NCBI GenBank assembly: GCA_033026295.1
Contig: CM065170.1
Coordinates: 15,758,040 to 15,822,039 of the forward strand
Length of the DNA stretch: 64,000 nucleotides
Reading direction: 5' to 3'
DNA from: Channa striata
Taxonomy: Eukaryota > Chordata > Actinopteri > Anabantiformes > Channidae
The notes beneath the pieces were generated by a model. The model did no database searches. It was not told where the DNA came from and worked only from the letters and a program-made list of their open reading frames with translations. Both the position numbers and the translations under genes were made by a program. Below are positions 39,801 to 47,200 of the stretch, piece by piece. The number at the start of each line of letters is the position of its first letter. Position 1 is the stretch's first letter.

Positions 39801-40202
39801 TTAGCAAGAGTAAGAGTAAACATATTGTCGTGTAGCAGCCAACTGAACGTGTCTCACCAGTGTCATGGCTTCAGCCTGTTCATCTGTATGTTCCCTGTAC
39901 TGGCCCAGCATCCGGTCCACTTTCGTCAAGTTTCTACTGGTGTCCTTTCATAGACAATAAGCTGTGTGTTATCAAGTATTCGTTTAAACTAATCAACACA
40001 AGCTGATGAACACATCCCTGTGAAGTACCTGTAAAGTGTTTGCCAGGGTGTGGATCTTTTCGGAGATGTCTGCTGATCGATCATCACCTCCACTCCCACC
40101 AGCTCTGGGCCTGTCCCGGACAGGTCTGCGGTGGGCTTCCCGTCCCCGAAGCCTGTGACCCCGCGTCCTGCCGTATGATTCCGACTCGCTGGATGTGTCC
40201 AT
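6742..40202 (-). CDS. cep128: CEP128, centrosomal protein of 128 kDa (25 coding exons)
   Basis: CEP128 is a long coiled-coil protein of the subdistal appendages of the mother centriole; in vertebrates it helps anchor microtubules and affects signalling at the primary cilium. The minus-strand exons, in transcript order, are 40202-40029, 39944-39858, 39741-39609, 39360-39242, 38864-38773, 37841-37769, 37232-37110, 35340-35257, 35003-34929, 34750-34609, 34245-34106, 32866-32795, 32522-32337, 29723-29535, 29116-28619, 26972-26808, 25965-25810, 21298-21239, 18259-18067, 15321-15272, 14073-14050, 11961-11884, 10170-10057, 8654-8546 and 6815-6742. Every junction is GT-AG and phases match, giving 3210 nt, 1069 residues plus stop; human CEP128 is about 1094. 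Sequence is Glu/Gln/Lys/Arg-rich and heptad-like throughout. Diagnostic stretches shared with mammals include VERRLQELEREM, DPHRWLAE, LRWLCEE and VDHLESVPEKL. It lies head to head with TSHR as in other vertebrates. The last two exons are the least certain. Confidence 0.95.
7147..7855 (+). pseudogene. Tc1-like transposase relic in CEP128 intron 24
   Basis: The plus strand resembles fish Tc1 transposase genes in order: the helix-turn-helix part (7220-7330, with ACAAGCACATCAAAG and GTGACTACAGT), the DDE part with CCAACAGGATAATGACC at 7632-7648 (QQDND motif), and the C-terminal part (GGAGAAGGGACCCTCC near 7750). Stops and frameshifts break every frame and the centre is shortened, so it is an old dead copy. 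Confidence 0.85.
8546..8654 (-). CDS. cep128: CEP128 coding exon 24
   Basis: Residues 1010-1045 plus one base of codon 1046. It opens DEKLDATSRSRRLAALSSS and continues as a Ser-rich tail. The acceptor is CTTCCAG. Of two overlapping donors (GTGTGA and GTGAGT), the consensus GTGAGT gives phase 1, which fits the next exon. Confidence 0.82.
10057..10170 (-). CDS. cep128: CEP128 coding exon 23
   Basis: Residues 972-1009, 38 codons, phase 0. RYTKYKEIVWDLQHQLDESK then RRIQEYQ is a clean amphipathic helix like those in the C-terminal part of vertebrate CEP128. Acceptor CCTTCAG, donor GTATGA. Confidence 0.88.
11884..11961 (-). CDS. cep128: CEP128 coding exon 22
   Basis: Residues 946-971, 26 codons, phase 0. 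VDHLESVPEKLCLMENF is nearly identical to the mammalian LDHLESVPEKLSLLEDF. Acceptor TTCGCAG, donor GTGGGT. Confidence 0.95.
12808..13095. mobile_element. Mariner/Tc1-type MITE in CEP128 intron 21
   Basis: It begins CAGTGGCTTCAGAAAATATT then GAGACCTCTTCACTTTTTGC, the well-known end of a fish Tc1/mariner family, followed by AATTGAAAACATGTTTTTAG. The right part from about 13020 (GTCATTGTAATTTACTGAGT, then ATCCATTTAAAATTAGA) resembles the other end of the same family. The coding interior is deleted. Confidence 0.75.
14050..14073 (-). CDS. cep128: CEP128 coding exon 21 (24-bp microexon)
   Basis: Eight codons, DRVLDIET (residues 938-945), matching the mammalian DRVIALET. The acceptor CTTCACAG and donor GTAAGG are strong, and both ends are phase 0, so skipping it would keep the frame. 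Confidence 0.85.
15272..15321 (-). CDS. cep128: CEP128 coding exon 20
   Basis: Residues 921-937, 50 bp completing the phase-1 codon of exon 19. ELLERSRRKEEEMRSFQ matches the mammalian DLLEETQRKDEEMGSLQ. Acceptor ATTTCAG, donor GTGAGC. Confidence 0.92.
16070..16165 (+). mobile_element. SINE core fragment in CEP128 intron 19
   Basis: GTGTGGACTTTGCATGTTCT, then CCCCAGGCCTGCGTGGGTTT, then CACAGTCAAGACATG: the conserved core of an abundant fish SINE family. The same family occurs in the opposite direction at 30501-31004. Neither end is complete. Confidence 0.75.
16377..16405. repeat. (CA)n microsatellite
   Basis: About 14 CA units, in CEP128 intron 19. Confidence 0.95.
18067..18259 (-). CDS. cep128: CEP128 coding exon 19
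   Basis: Residues 857-920 plus one base of codon 921. LRWLCEEVRERDTREERLR matches the mammalian LQWLCEELKERENREKNLR. Acceptor CCACCAG, donor GTACAC, phase 1. Confidence 0.95.
18745..19270 (+). pseudogene. Tc1/mariner-family transposase relic in CEP128 intron 18
   Basis: The plus strand carries degraded transposase segments: CTCCGGACAGTTGAGACCAA (18843), CATTGAGTCGACC (18943), GAATGGTCTAGTCAAAGTCC (19056; the W-x-SQSPDL motif region), then AACCTCAGTGAACTGAAGCA and GATGTGAGAGATTGATAAAG. Internal deletion removed the QQDND segment; stops break the frame. Confidence 0.82.
21239..21298 (-). CDS. cep128: CEP128 coding exon 18
   Basis: Residues 837-856, 20 codons, phase 0. DPHRWLAETK is nearly identical to the mammalian DPHRWLAESK, which identifies this small exon although it is isolated by introns of about 4.5 and 3.0 kb. 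Acceptor TTTAACAG, donor GTATGG. Confidence 0.93.
22401..22854. mobile_element. hAT-type MITE with 8-bp target duplication, interrupted by a SINE
   Basis: The ends are inverted repeats: TAGTGTTGTAGTCAAGACCA on the left and the complement of TGGTCTTGACTACAGCACTA on the right, with further matching inward (CCAAGGCAGGACAAG). The element is flanked on both sides by GTGCAGAG (22393-22400 and 22855-22862), an 8-bp duplication typical of hAT transposition. It has no coding capacity. It lies in CEP128 intron 17. Confidence 0.9.
22520..22755 (+). mobile_element. SINE nested in the hAT MITE
   Basis: Interrupts the MITE between its two arms. A B-box-like CGATTGAATCCC stands near 22567, and the 3' part contains GCGTCAGGAAGGGCATCTGG and CTGTGGCGACCCCTGAAGAG, known as the tail of a widespread fish SINE/LINE family. 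Edges are approximate. Confidence 0.75.
25810..25965 (-). CDS. cep128: CEP128 coding exon 17
   Basis: Residues 785-836, 52 codons, phase 0. GEQEAILSSMGEELDAVC and EEKLQ match the mammalian TEQESILGVIGKEIDAAC and VEKLK. Acceptor CTCCACAG, donor GTATTT. Confidence 0.94.
26808..26972 (-). CDS. cep128: CEP128 coding exon 16
   Basis: Residues 730-784, 55 codons, phase 0. MKDECDKLAAQLNTK and KYQLLKQELDEK align with the mammalian LKSQCDRLTEELTQN and KYQCLKDQLEER. Acceptor CTACCAG, donor GTAAGC. Confidence 0.94.
28619..29116 (-). CDS. cep128: CEP128 coding exon 15 (largest)
   Basis: Residues 564-729, 166 codons, phase 0. It is the longest exon of the gene and is continuous coiled coil, with many Gln-rich heptads; LRLEREVHQKELDNM matches the mammalian LKLERDVHQRELKDL. 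Its first 12 residues (ISTKILTALLTL) are more hydrophobic than the rest. Acceptor ATTACAG, donor GTAGGC. Confidence 0.94.
29535..29723 (-). CDS. cep128: CEP128 coding exon 14
   Basis: Residues 501-563, 63 codons, phase 0. RRELAEILGRLAQREEELHRK corresponds to the mammalian RKELNDVLTKRALQEEELHSK. Acceptor CCTCCAG, donor GTGCGG. Confidence 0.93.
30501..31004 (-). mobile_element. tRNA-derived SINE (outer copy), interrupted, in CEP128 intron 13
   Basis: On the minus strand the tRNA-like head lies near 31004-30935 (GCCTCACAGCTAGAAGGTCT, then CCGGTTCAAGTC as the B box), followed by the core (GTGTGGAGTTTACATATTCT, then CGTGCTTGTGTGGGTTTCCT) and a tail ending in GAAAATGGATG at 30501. About 155 bp of unrelated SINE sequence is inserted in the middle. 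Confidence 0.85.
30709..30864 (+). mobile_element. Second SINE inserted inside the outer SINE
   Basis: Begins around TTGCATGTCGAAGTGTCCTT then GGGCAAGACACTGAACCC and ends AAGCGTCTGCCAAATGTAAA. Both are hallmarks of another fish SINE. The outer SINE resumes at GGACCATTGGACTATGGGAG. A related 3' end occurs in TSHR intron 4 near 50262. Confidence 0.75.
32337..32522 (-). CDS. cep128: CEP128 coding exon 13
   Basis: Residues 439-500, 62 codons, phase 0. RAQEAVRQWRAKCKRL matches the mammalian KAQESIRQWKLKHKKL. It follows exon 12 after an intron of only 272 bp. Acceptor GTTACAG, donor GTCAGT. Confidence 0.94.
32795..32866 (-). CDS. cep128: CEP128 coding exon 12
   Basis: Residues 415-438, 24 codons, phase 0. 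REQQQLRMLEQLREIQ matches the mammalian GEKQQLQMLDRLKEIQ. Acceptor ATACCAG, donor GTATTT. A mammalian segment of about 30 residues that follows EIQ is absent after this exon. Confidence 0.94.
34106..34245 (-). CDS. cep128: CEP128 coding exon 11
   Basis: Residues 368-414. LELEKEMAELRVQL matches mammalian DLEKQMSDLRVQL. Two donors compete: GTGGAG at 34111 and GTGTGT at 34105. The second keeps QVE before ELSSDL of the next exon, as in the mammalian QVENLTREL, and is preferred. Confidence 0.92.
34609..34750 (-). CDS. cep128: CEP128 coding exon 10
   Basis: Residues 321-367 plus one base of codon 368. It begins with the coiled-coil VEDMHGELLRTRKERTERA, then turns into a polar Gly/Arg/Asp-rich linker (near residues 345-367) that replaces the less basic linker of the human protein. 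Acceptor CTCCAG, donor GTGACA, phase 1. Confidence 0.9.
34929..35003 (-). CDS. cep128: CEP128 coding exon 9
   Basis: Residues 296-320, 25 codons, phase 0. LEQELEGARKLLEQSE matches the mammalian LEQELELSRRLLNQSE. Acceptor TCCTTAG, donor GTATGT. Confidence 0.94.
35257..35340 (-). CDS. cep128: CEP128 coding exon 8
   Basis: Residues 268-295, 28 codons, phase 0. A charged helix (TLERHQVQAHEREAM, then LLKAEREKSK) that aligns with the mammalian segment just before NQLEQELE. Acceptor TTTGTAG, donor GTGAGT. Confidence 0.92.
35341..37109. other. CEP128 intron 7
   Basis: No exon, repeat family or RNA gene was recognised. A short CA run lies at about 36911-36928. The proteins on each side join in frame without it. 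Confidence 0.6.
37110..37232 (-). CDS. cep128: CEP128 coding exon 7
   Basis: Residues 227-267, phase 0 at both ends. VERRLQELEREM is identical to the mammalian protein, one of the best anchors for the name. Strong coiled-coil character. Acceptor TGTGCAG, donor GTGACA. Confidence 0.95.
37769..37841 (-). CDS. cep128: CEP128 coding exon 6
   Basis: Completes codon 202 and encodes residues 203-226. SEIDTRRAMESLTEHM corresponds to the mammalian SDAETKRALEELTEKL. Acceptor TTATAG, donor GTGAGT, ends in phase 0. Confidence 0.92.
38773..38864 (-). CDS. cep128: CEP128 coding exon 5
   Basis: Residues 172-201 plus two bases of codon 202. LHQSLRDL and RLSDDLDREIFRR align with the mammalian FHQSLRDLSSEQIRLGDDFNRELSRR. 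Acceptor GCATAG, donor GTACTG, phase 2. Confidence 0.92.
39242..39360 (-). CDS. cep128: CEP128 coding exon 4
   Basis: Residues 132-171. It carries YPTSPLRDYPGTPG, then a run of four arginines and SQSAGVRF, matching the mammalian PPTSPLKDYG...RTGVRF region. Acceptor TTTCAG, donor GTAAGA, ends in phase 0. Confidence 0.93.
39609..39741 (-). CDS. cep128: CEP128 coding exon 3
   Basis: Residues 88-131 plus one base of codon 132. The helix LRENLEESISQLQTQRR is followed by a Ser-rich stretch (SASTSASTLHSSDLEA), as at the same place in the human protein. Donor GTACGG, phase 1. Confidence 0.92.
39858..39944 (-). CDS. cep128: CEP128 coding exon 2
   Basis: Residues 59-87, 29 codons, phase 0 at both ends. 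It opens with DTSRNL and contains VDRMLGQYREH, close to the mammalian DTSRNLRQVDQMLGRYREY. Acceptor ATGAAAG and donor GTGAGA flank it. Confidence 0.92.
40029..40202 (-). CDS. cep128: CEP128 coding exon 1 (start codon)
   Basis: Residues 1-58, ending in phase 0 at a GTACTT donor. The start MDTSSESES resembles the acidic/serine-rich start of the mammalian protein, and ISEKIHTLANTLQ matches its VTEKVNTITSTLQ segment. The middle is very Arg/Gly-rich. The frame stays open 27 codons upstream, but the ATG at 40202 is the one supported by homology. A possible 3' splice site at 40223-40224 (TTTGCCAG) leaves only 20 nt of 5' UTR in this exon if used, so a non-coding first exon further upstream is possible. 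Confidence 0.9.
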
Positions 40203-40637
40203 AGTGTGGGACGGGGAACAGTCTGGCAAAGGGAGACGGGGACAAAAATCTCTCTGACCAGCGGAGCACTTCAATTCAAACACGTCCCCTCCCAGTCAGT
40301 CACAGTCCTGGGCATTGTTGTGAATGATGCTCCTGCTGGCTAGCAACAAGTGGCGAGTACGGTAAACCTTAGCTAGCTAGCGAGCGAGCTAACTAAACAT
40401 TAGCCAACTAATTCCGCCTTGTGACACAACCACTAAAACGACAGCGTGCTGCATGTTTCCCGTGGGGAGTGAGCGGAGAAGTGCTGTCGCTACAAGCACA
40501 TCACGCAGAAGTCGTTGGTTTCTGGCTCTGGGAGCGACGGGCAACAGAAGAACAAGCCCAGCTTCACCGCGCTATAGCAACTTGAACTAGCCGCGTCTCT
40601 CTAGGAAAAACACAGAGCCCACCGACTCCGAGGGACG

Positions 40638-40650
40638 CCGGGAATTGTAG
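40638..40650 (-). promoter_or_regulatory. ZNF143/THAP11-like site
   Basis: On the minus strand the sequence reads CTACAATTCCCGG, close to the known ACTACAATTCCCAG core found in many promoters, including divergent ones. It lies upstream of CEP128 in the CpG-rich part. Confidence 0.5.
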
Positions 40651-40691
40651 GCGGCTCCGCGCTGGAGACGTGCGGGAATGTGCCGCTTGAG

Positions 40692-40706
40692 AACTACATT
40701 GTCCAA
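40692..40706 (+). promoter_or_regulatory. Second, opposed ZNF143/THAP11-like site (degenerate)
   Basis: The plus strand reads AACTACATTGTCCAA, which keeps the ACTACA half of the ZNF143/THAP11 motif and departs in the second half. It points opposite to the site at 40638-40650, some 40 bp away. Confidence 0.3.
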
Positions 40707-41272
40707 AGGTGCGTGTTTGCGCCAGTCGTGCCGCGCATCGGTTAGACAACGGCACAGTCCCAGTTTCCCTTCACATTCACCCGAAAGGAACGAAGTAATA
40801 ATGATAATAAAAGTAAGGAAAAAGTAATAAAGTGTGTGGGGGACATAATGAAGTTGACTGCGAATAATGTCATTATTATAATTCGTGTGTTATTTAGCTT
40901 TTTCTTAAAATCTTTGATAGACTTTGTTGACTAGCCTGGCAGAGTGGAACTTGTAAAAAAAAAAAGTCCTATTCCTCCTCAGAAGTCAACCCTCCCCTCA
41001 AGTTGCAGACCACCTCCAAACCCACCGCCGAGCCGCCGCTGTCCGCCCCGCAGCATCTTCACACACGCTCCGGGGCCCCTGAAAAGGAAACGGATTCCAG
41101 CGCACAACAACAACACACACCATCACTTATATCAGACAGCTTCATTGAAATTGGTTCGAACTGCGTATTTTGGTTGTTGTGGTCGTCAGGAAAACCATCA
41201 GGTGGAAACAAAACAGGAGTCACGCTGGGGATGTTTTTTTGGAGCGACTGTGACAGCGAGCCGCTCTCCGGC

Positions 41273-41436
41273 ATGCAGCTGATAACGCTGCTGACGCTCG
41301 TCTGTCTCCCCATCAGCACCGCGTCGGAGGCGGACTCCTGCCCTGCGGTCTGCGAGTGCTCGGAGTGGAAGGCTCTCACCATCTCCTGCTTTGACATTGA
41401 CATTCTCCCCAGGTTTCCAGCAAGCACGGAGACGCT
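41273..41436 (+). CDS. tshr: TSHR exon 1: signal peptide and LRRNT
   Basis: Encodes MQLITLLTLVCLPISTAS, a good signal peptide, and the N-terminal cysteine cap (CPAVCEC...SC), ending in phase 2 at GTAAGT. An in-frame ATG at 41231 would add 14 residues (MFFWSDCDSEPLSG) in front of the signal peptide; both ATGs have G at -3. The second is chosen because it puts the hydrophobic core at the very N-terminus. Confidence 0.9.
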
Positions 41437-44236
41437 GTAAGTAGGCGTACAGAACGCATCTGGGAAAGTGATTCTGCAGGAGTGGGGCTTTTTTTTTATG
41501 TATTTTGCATGTAAAGTGCTCTTAACCCCGAGGAAAAATCATTATAATATCAAGAAGATCCCTCCAAAGTGTTCCCGCAGGGAATATGAGGCTGTCTGTG
41601 ATGTTAAGTAGTTATTCCAATTTTAAGGTGTCATTTTCGTCAATTATAGTTCAACTAACAAGTTTGAAAGTTACCAGTGTGAATTTTTATGCTTGACTTT
41701 GAAATGTAGCAAGCTTATATTAACTTAAAGGTATTCTAATGTAGGGATAGTGTGATTACCGTAATGAAATAAATAGTGAAGCCAAGCATGTTATTAAAAA
41801 GCTTCATGAAATGACACAGATTGTAGTAGTGTTAACTAGAAAGGCTGCATAATATAAATCAAAACCTTAATAATCATAACTTAACCATTGCAAATATGCA
41901 CTATAACACCACACCCTAGCACTTAAAGATATAATATCAGCATAGTTTATTTCCTAAGTCATTTTGCTGTAATGAATTTACTGTATGGACAGGGTGGAGG
42001 AAAAGATACACACAGAGATAAAAGTGTAAAGGAGAAAAATAGAAATCAGATGTCCAGTTCACAGAGTATGTGCTGCAGGAGTTTAAGTTTCAGGGTCTTG
42101 GTGAGCGAAATGCCCATAATGTAGCCACAAAGATTAGTGCAGATATGACGCGAAAAGAGGAACTAAATATACATAAAATTACCTACAGGCACATGTAAAA
42201 GTACAGACTAAGTCTCACATAAATGAGTCCGTTTGTTAAACTTTGGTTCACACTGTTTTTCTATGCTTGTTAAAGTGAACTAACAGCCAAACTCCCGTCC
42301 ACACGCACATTTTTAAAATGATGGACTCATCTTTGCGTTCCGCTATGCAGCAGTGAATCACAGTTTAACCACTTCAAGCCTTTACAAAATTAGTATCTCT
42401 ATTGACAGCAGCTTGAGAATATTAGTCTACATGATCAATGCGCGATTTTCTGTTGATTAAAATTAGCTTGACTTTCACAGATCTGAAGAGTCCGCCTTGA
42501 AATTTCTTGCATTGCATAAAACCAAATTTAAAAAGTAGGTTTAAATTTAAACATAAAGGAATGGAAAACAGATGAGCAAAGGCTTTACTGTGTCTTTCAC
42601 ACAATGCATTTAAAAAAAAAAGAGGAATTCTGAGACCTTACAAAAAGAACCAGGGTGGAGCACAGGCAATGTGGTTTGGACTATGTTACCAGTGGTCTGT
42701 TAAACCAACACAACTGTTAAAAATAAACTAATCCGACCAACGGCTGATTTGTGTTCGATCAGTTTTCCTGTTATCTGAGACCCCAACACATCTGTTGGGA
42801 ATCATGGGAGCCAACAAAAAGTATTATATCTGGGTCATCTCTGAAAAATCTAGCAAAGCTTTTACAAATCCTAAATTGGTCAAGAACACGGTGAAAACTA
42901 TGCAATGGAGAGCAAATAGTTTGCCATGGCTTTGAGTGATGGAAACACATGCCCTTAAGAGAGATGGCATGACTAAAGTGAAACATAGACCTTAAAAAAG
43001 GTCATTTCCATTCAGACCAGCATCCGCATTGAATGACAAATCAGACTAAATGTTAAATGAAGTTAGATGAAGTGTTCTTAAATAAACGTACAGTATGTGA
43101 TGAATATACATATACATTTATGAATATACATTTTCTAGTATTTAGGAAATGTATGCGACTACACTGTATGTATTTGAAGGAGAGTTATCACTTTTACTGC
43201 ACTCTAAACGTGACCAACCAAATACAACTGATAAACTATCATTTAAGTACAGTTCCACTTGTTACACTCTTAGTCCAGAAGTTCTCACTAACTCTAGCAG
43301 GAAGCGTTTTTGTGTGGTGTTGTGATAATCCTCATTCCTCTCTTACAGTTTATTGGAACATTCCTCTGTCCTTCAATCTCAAACACCACTTTGCTCTGCC
43401 TCCAGCACCCATCACATAAAATTATCTCCCGATCACTGCTCCAATTCACGTGCCCCCATGTCCCCTTCGATTTCCTCACATTCCTGCCCAAAGTTTACCC
43501 AGAGCCCTCCAGGAGGATAGAAAGGCATGAAAGCATGCCACCAAGCACTGCCCTGTCACCATCCCCGATAAAAATATCAGCCAAATAAGCCCAAAATAGA
43601 CTGAGCATTGAGGGGGATGTTCTAGCAGATGAGGCGTAAAGAAGTTTGATTTTGTTGTACACACACGAGGGAATGAATGACCCGGCTGCCCTGTTCAGGC
43701 CAGTGGGGTCCAATTCCACAAACTCAGGCCAAGCTGGACTGTGACTCAATACCTGCTATTTTTGTCTGGGTCTTAATATCTCTGCCACAAAGCACACAAA
43801 GTCCTTTAGTTTGTTTCTTTTTTTATATTATATTGTTGATGATTGGCTGATTTTTAATTTTGATGTCTTGCATTTTCAAATGTCCAGCACAAACAAACTC
43901 AGCCTCCAACATTATCACAGTTAAACAAATAAAACAGCTCTCTTCTTTTCCAGGCTTCAGACACAAAAATTGCCATCCTAAAACGTTTATTCTTCTTATC
44001 TTTTTTTCATCAGTACTTCAAAATTTTGTATAGTCTTGCCCTTACATAAAAAAAAAAAAGAATTTCTTAGAATCTCATAGCAGGGACAACACATTTGCTT
44101 AAAAAGTACTTTAGTGACAAATGTGTAAAAAAAAAAAAAAAGTAGATTCGAAAAACAACATGTAAATGCAAAGCAGACGTGTCTGTGCGTGTCTGTGCGA
44201 GTGTGCACATGTGGATTCTTGGAGCTTGGAGTCCTT

Positions 44237-44270
<34 letters not shown>

Positions 44271-47200
44271 GGTGGAGGTTGCCTCGTATGTCAATGGGAG
44301 TCAAAGAGGTGGAAAGGAAAGCACAGACAAGCTCAAAAGGCTGCCGTAGCGTGACTCCCGGCTGCGTCTGGACGATGCATTCAAATACAATATTTACCTT
44401 TTACAGCACATTTCTCAAACACCCACAGGGTTCCATTTGAGAATAATTAAGACGAAAAAAAGACTTCAAGAGAAAGGGGGGGAAACACAGCAGTCCCAGT
44501 CTGGTCCCAGGAACCTCAGAAGAATTGGATTGCAGTTAAAACATGTGATAACTTGTTATATTCAATGTCCCTCGACCTCTCATCCAATAAAACTGTCTGA
44601 AGAGTGAGAGCCTAATGCTGTTTCCTGAATAGTAACAGATGTGCACTGGGATTAATTGTAAAATAAGAAGTGGGACACTGAACATGATGAGCTGTAGCTG
44701 AGATTATTGGAAATACTGACTGCTTCCCTGCTATTAATTGTACCGACGGATTGTGTTATGGAAATTGTTGCTATTACTTCACATTCAATTACCTCGTGTG
44801 TTTAAAATAATACTAGAAATGTAGTCTTTTATAAAATCTGAAGCATAATGATTAAACAGATTAACCATTGTGCGGTGCGTGCTCTAACTGAGATCAAACC
44901 ATATTTTACATCAGACCACAGCTTTTCCACAGCCCTGTGCTGAGTTTACACTGAATCACACTGGAGAAAGTGCAGGTTGAAATCTGCTGCAGAATATGTA
45001 ATTGACCCAATCTCTACCAGCCACCACAGACTATTACACATCAAAACGAGACAGAGCCCATAGTAAACACAAATATGTTGTCAATCCAATGTTGACACCA
45101 CTATAAATTACGCGGCTTCTCCCCACTTCAAACTCAATTCCCAACCTGTTTGTCTTCCCGAGTTTTCTATCCAAAATGACAAATTGAGGGAGTAATTTTC
45201 TCCTTAAGCCTCTGAGATGGGCGCACTGGTCCTCTCTCTGCACTGCTGAGTGAAAATGCATGCTGGTTATTTGGGTTTGAGCAGTGAAAAGTGCGGTTCT
45301 GACGAGAGTGTTTGGTGTCAGGTTCTGTTCTGTGTCCGTCTGTTTGTTTGACTTTGTCAAAGCCTTAACAGCGTGCTGTGGTCCCACGTCTACTTAGTAA
45401 CTGACCCCCCCCCCCCACCCGTGAGCGTGGTTCAAACTCCTGGGCCTGATCTGCAGCCTCTGAATTAGTCTATTGTTCCCCTGATGAAGCAAAGGTGCAT
45501 GAAGATGGTGGCTTTGGATGAGTCATATTTTTTACCTGTTTCCAAATGGACACGAACGTTGTTGCTATTTGAGACAGGATGCAATGCAACATAGTGCAGG
45601 GTATTCCTGGAATAAACTTGACAACAACACGTGGATACCATCTTATTCTCTTTCTTTGGCTATTATGTTGTGATTCTTAAATCCACAACAATAAAATGTG
45701 CAGCAAGATAACAGGAAAGAAACAACACGTTTCCACTAGCATGGTCCAGGTAAAAGTGCCCACAATGTCCTTTTCAAGAATGTTCAACATTCTGGGACAT
45801 ATGCTTATTTGCTTGCTGCTAAAGGTTGGATGAGAAAAAAATATTTGTGAGCTTTGGAGTTTCTGAATGTTCAATAGCTATAGCTTGATATGATGTGTGC
45901 ATTTATATCTGCAGTACACACGACAGTGATATTGATCTTCTACTTCAAATTTGTATTTGTATTTTTAGAGCTTTTTTTTGTTTTGTTTTTTTTCGTAAAA
46001 AGATTTTGTAAGCTAAAATGTGTACTTTGCAGGTGGAATAGAATTCTGATTTAATGTTTTAATATTTTAATGTTTTTAATTTATCCAGATGATGCAGCAT
46101 ATTTCTGCCTCAGTTCTTCAGTTTCTTTATGTTAATGTGATGCTTGTTCACATTGTCAAGCAGTATTTTTATGATGCCGCTTTTACAAAGATCTTATAAC
46201 GATAAAACACATATCTTGTAAGAGATATGTGTTTTATCCACCCCTCTGGCCCTCCCTCTGATGCAGAGATATTGATGATTGATTTGTCATTTTTTAAAGT
46301 TGTACACAGCTGTAATACTGTTGTGTTTTCCCATCACTTTTGGTCTATTTTAATATTAATTTCAAAGAAACTTTCATGTAGCTCTGAAATGCATTAGTGA
46401 ACTGTATGTGTGATGTTATGTGTATTCATTAAACTATTAAATACTCAGATTATATGTCATTTGTTAAACATGTGGAAAAAAAGTCTGGCTGTTTCTCATT
46501 ATCTTAAATCCTAATGCAAAGCTAAGCTAACCGCATGCTGGTTCTAGGCACATTACACATTACACTACACAGATGTGACAATATCTTCACATAAAAAAAT
46601 ACATTTCTTTCCCACGGTGTCAAACTACTTGAAAATATAAAGAACACCTTGATAATCTGTTCCGAAAACAGAGGACTTTTAAAATTACGTGTGTGTTGCT
46701 AAAACACTAAAATGTACAATCTTTGTTTTTTTTTTACCAGATGGCTTTTTGAGACGCGTCTGTCTTCCATGCCAACGGACTCATTCGCCAACATGGTCAA
46801 CATCTCCAGGATGTGAGTGGCAGTGCAATAGGATTGTTCTGTTGTGCACTGAATAGTACAGTTTTTATGAACTGCTATCCAAACCCAAACCCTTCAAAGT
46901 TGCTCTTATCCACCTGTTGTATTACAGTTACTTTGCTTAGAAAGAGAGAATTTTCCCATTTCCAAACTGCCAACCCCTTTCCTATTTGTCTCCCACCCAA
47001 GCAGATGATATGTTCTCTGTTTAGTATCACCCGTAGCGCCTAATCACCGCTGGAAGTGGTAATACGTTCCTTGAGTAGGAATGTTGGTTCTTCAACCGCA
47101 GCAAGACTTGGACGTTGATTAGATATTCCGACCGTGCCTTTTGGGTGTGTGGGGATTTTAGGCTCCCAGTAAAGGTGAAGGATCTCTGGAGCGGCAAAAT

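Larger units (their letters stand above)
40283..41230. promoter_or_regulatory. CpG-rich shared promoter of CEP128 and TSHR
   Basis: The interval between the oppositely directed first exons is clearly richer in G+C and CpG than both gene bodies, mainly at 40430-40780 and 41010-41300. No TATA box stands at an obvious place for CEP128, as expected for a housekeeping centrosome gene. Transcript starts cannot be read from the sequence, so the edges are nominal. Confidence 0.7.
41437..46740. other. TSHR intron 1
   Basis: Contains the (GT)n repeat, a run of 14 C near 45402-45415 and a perfect hairpin at 46201-46238. No exon of another gene was recognised. Confidence 0.6.
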
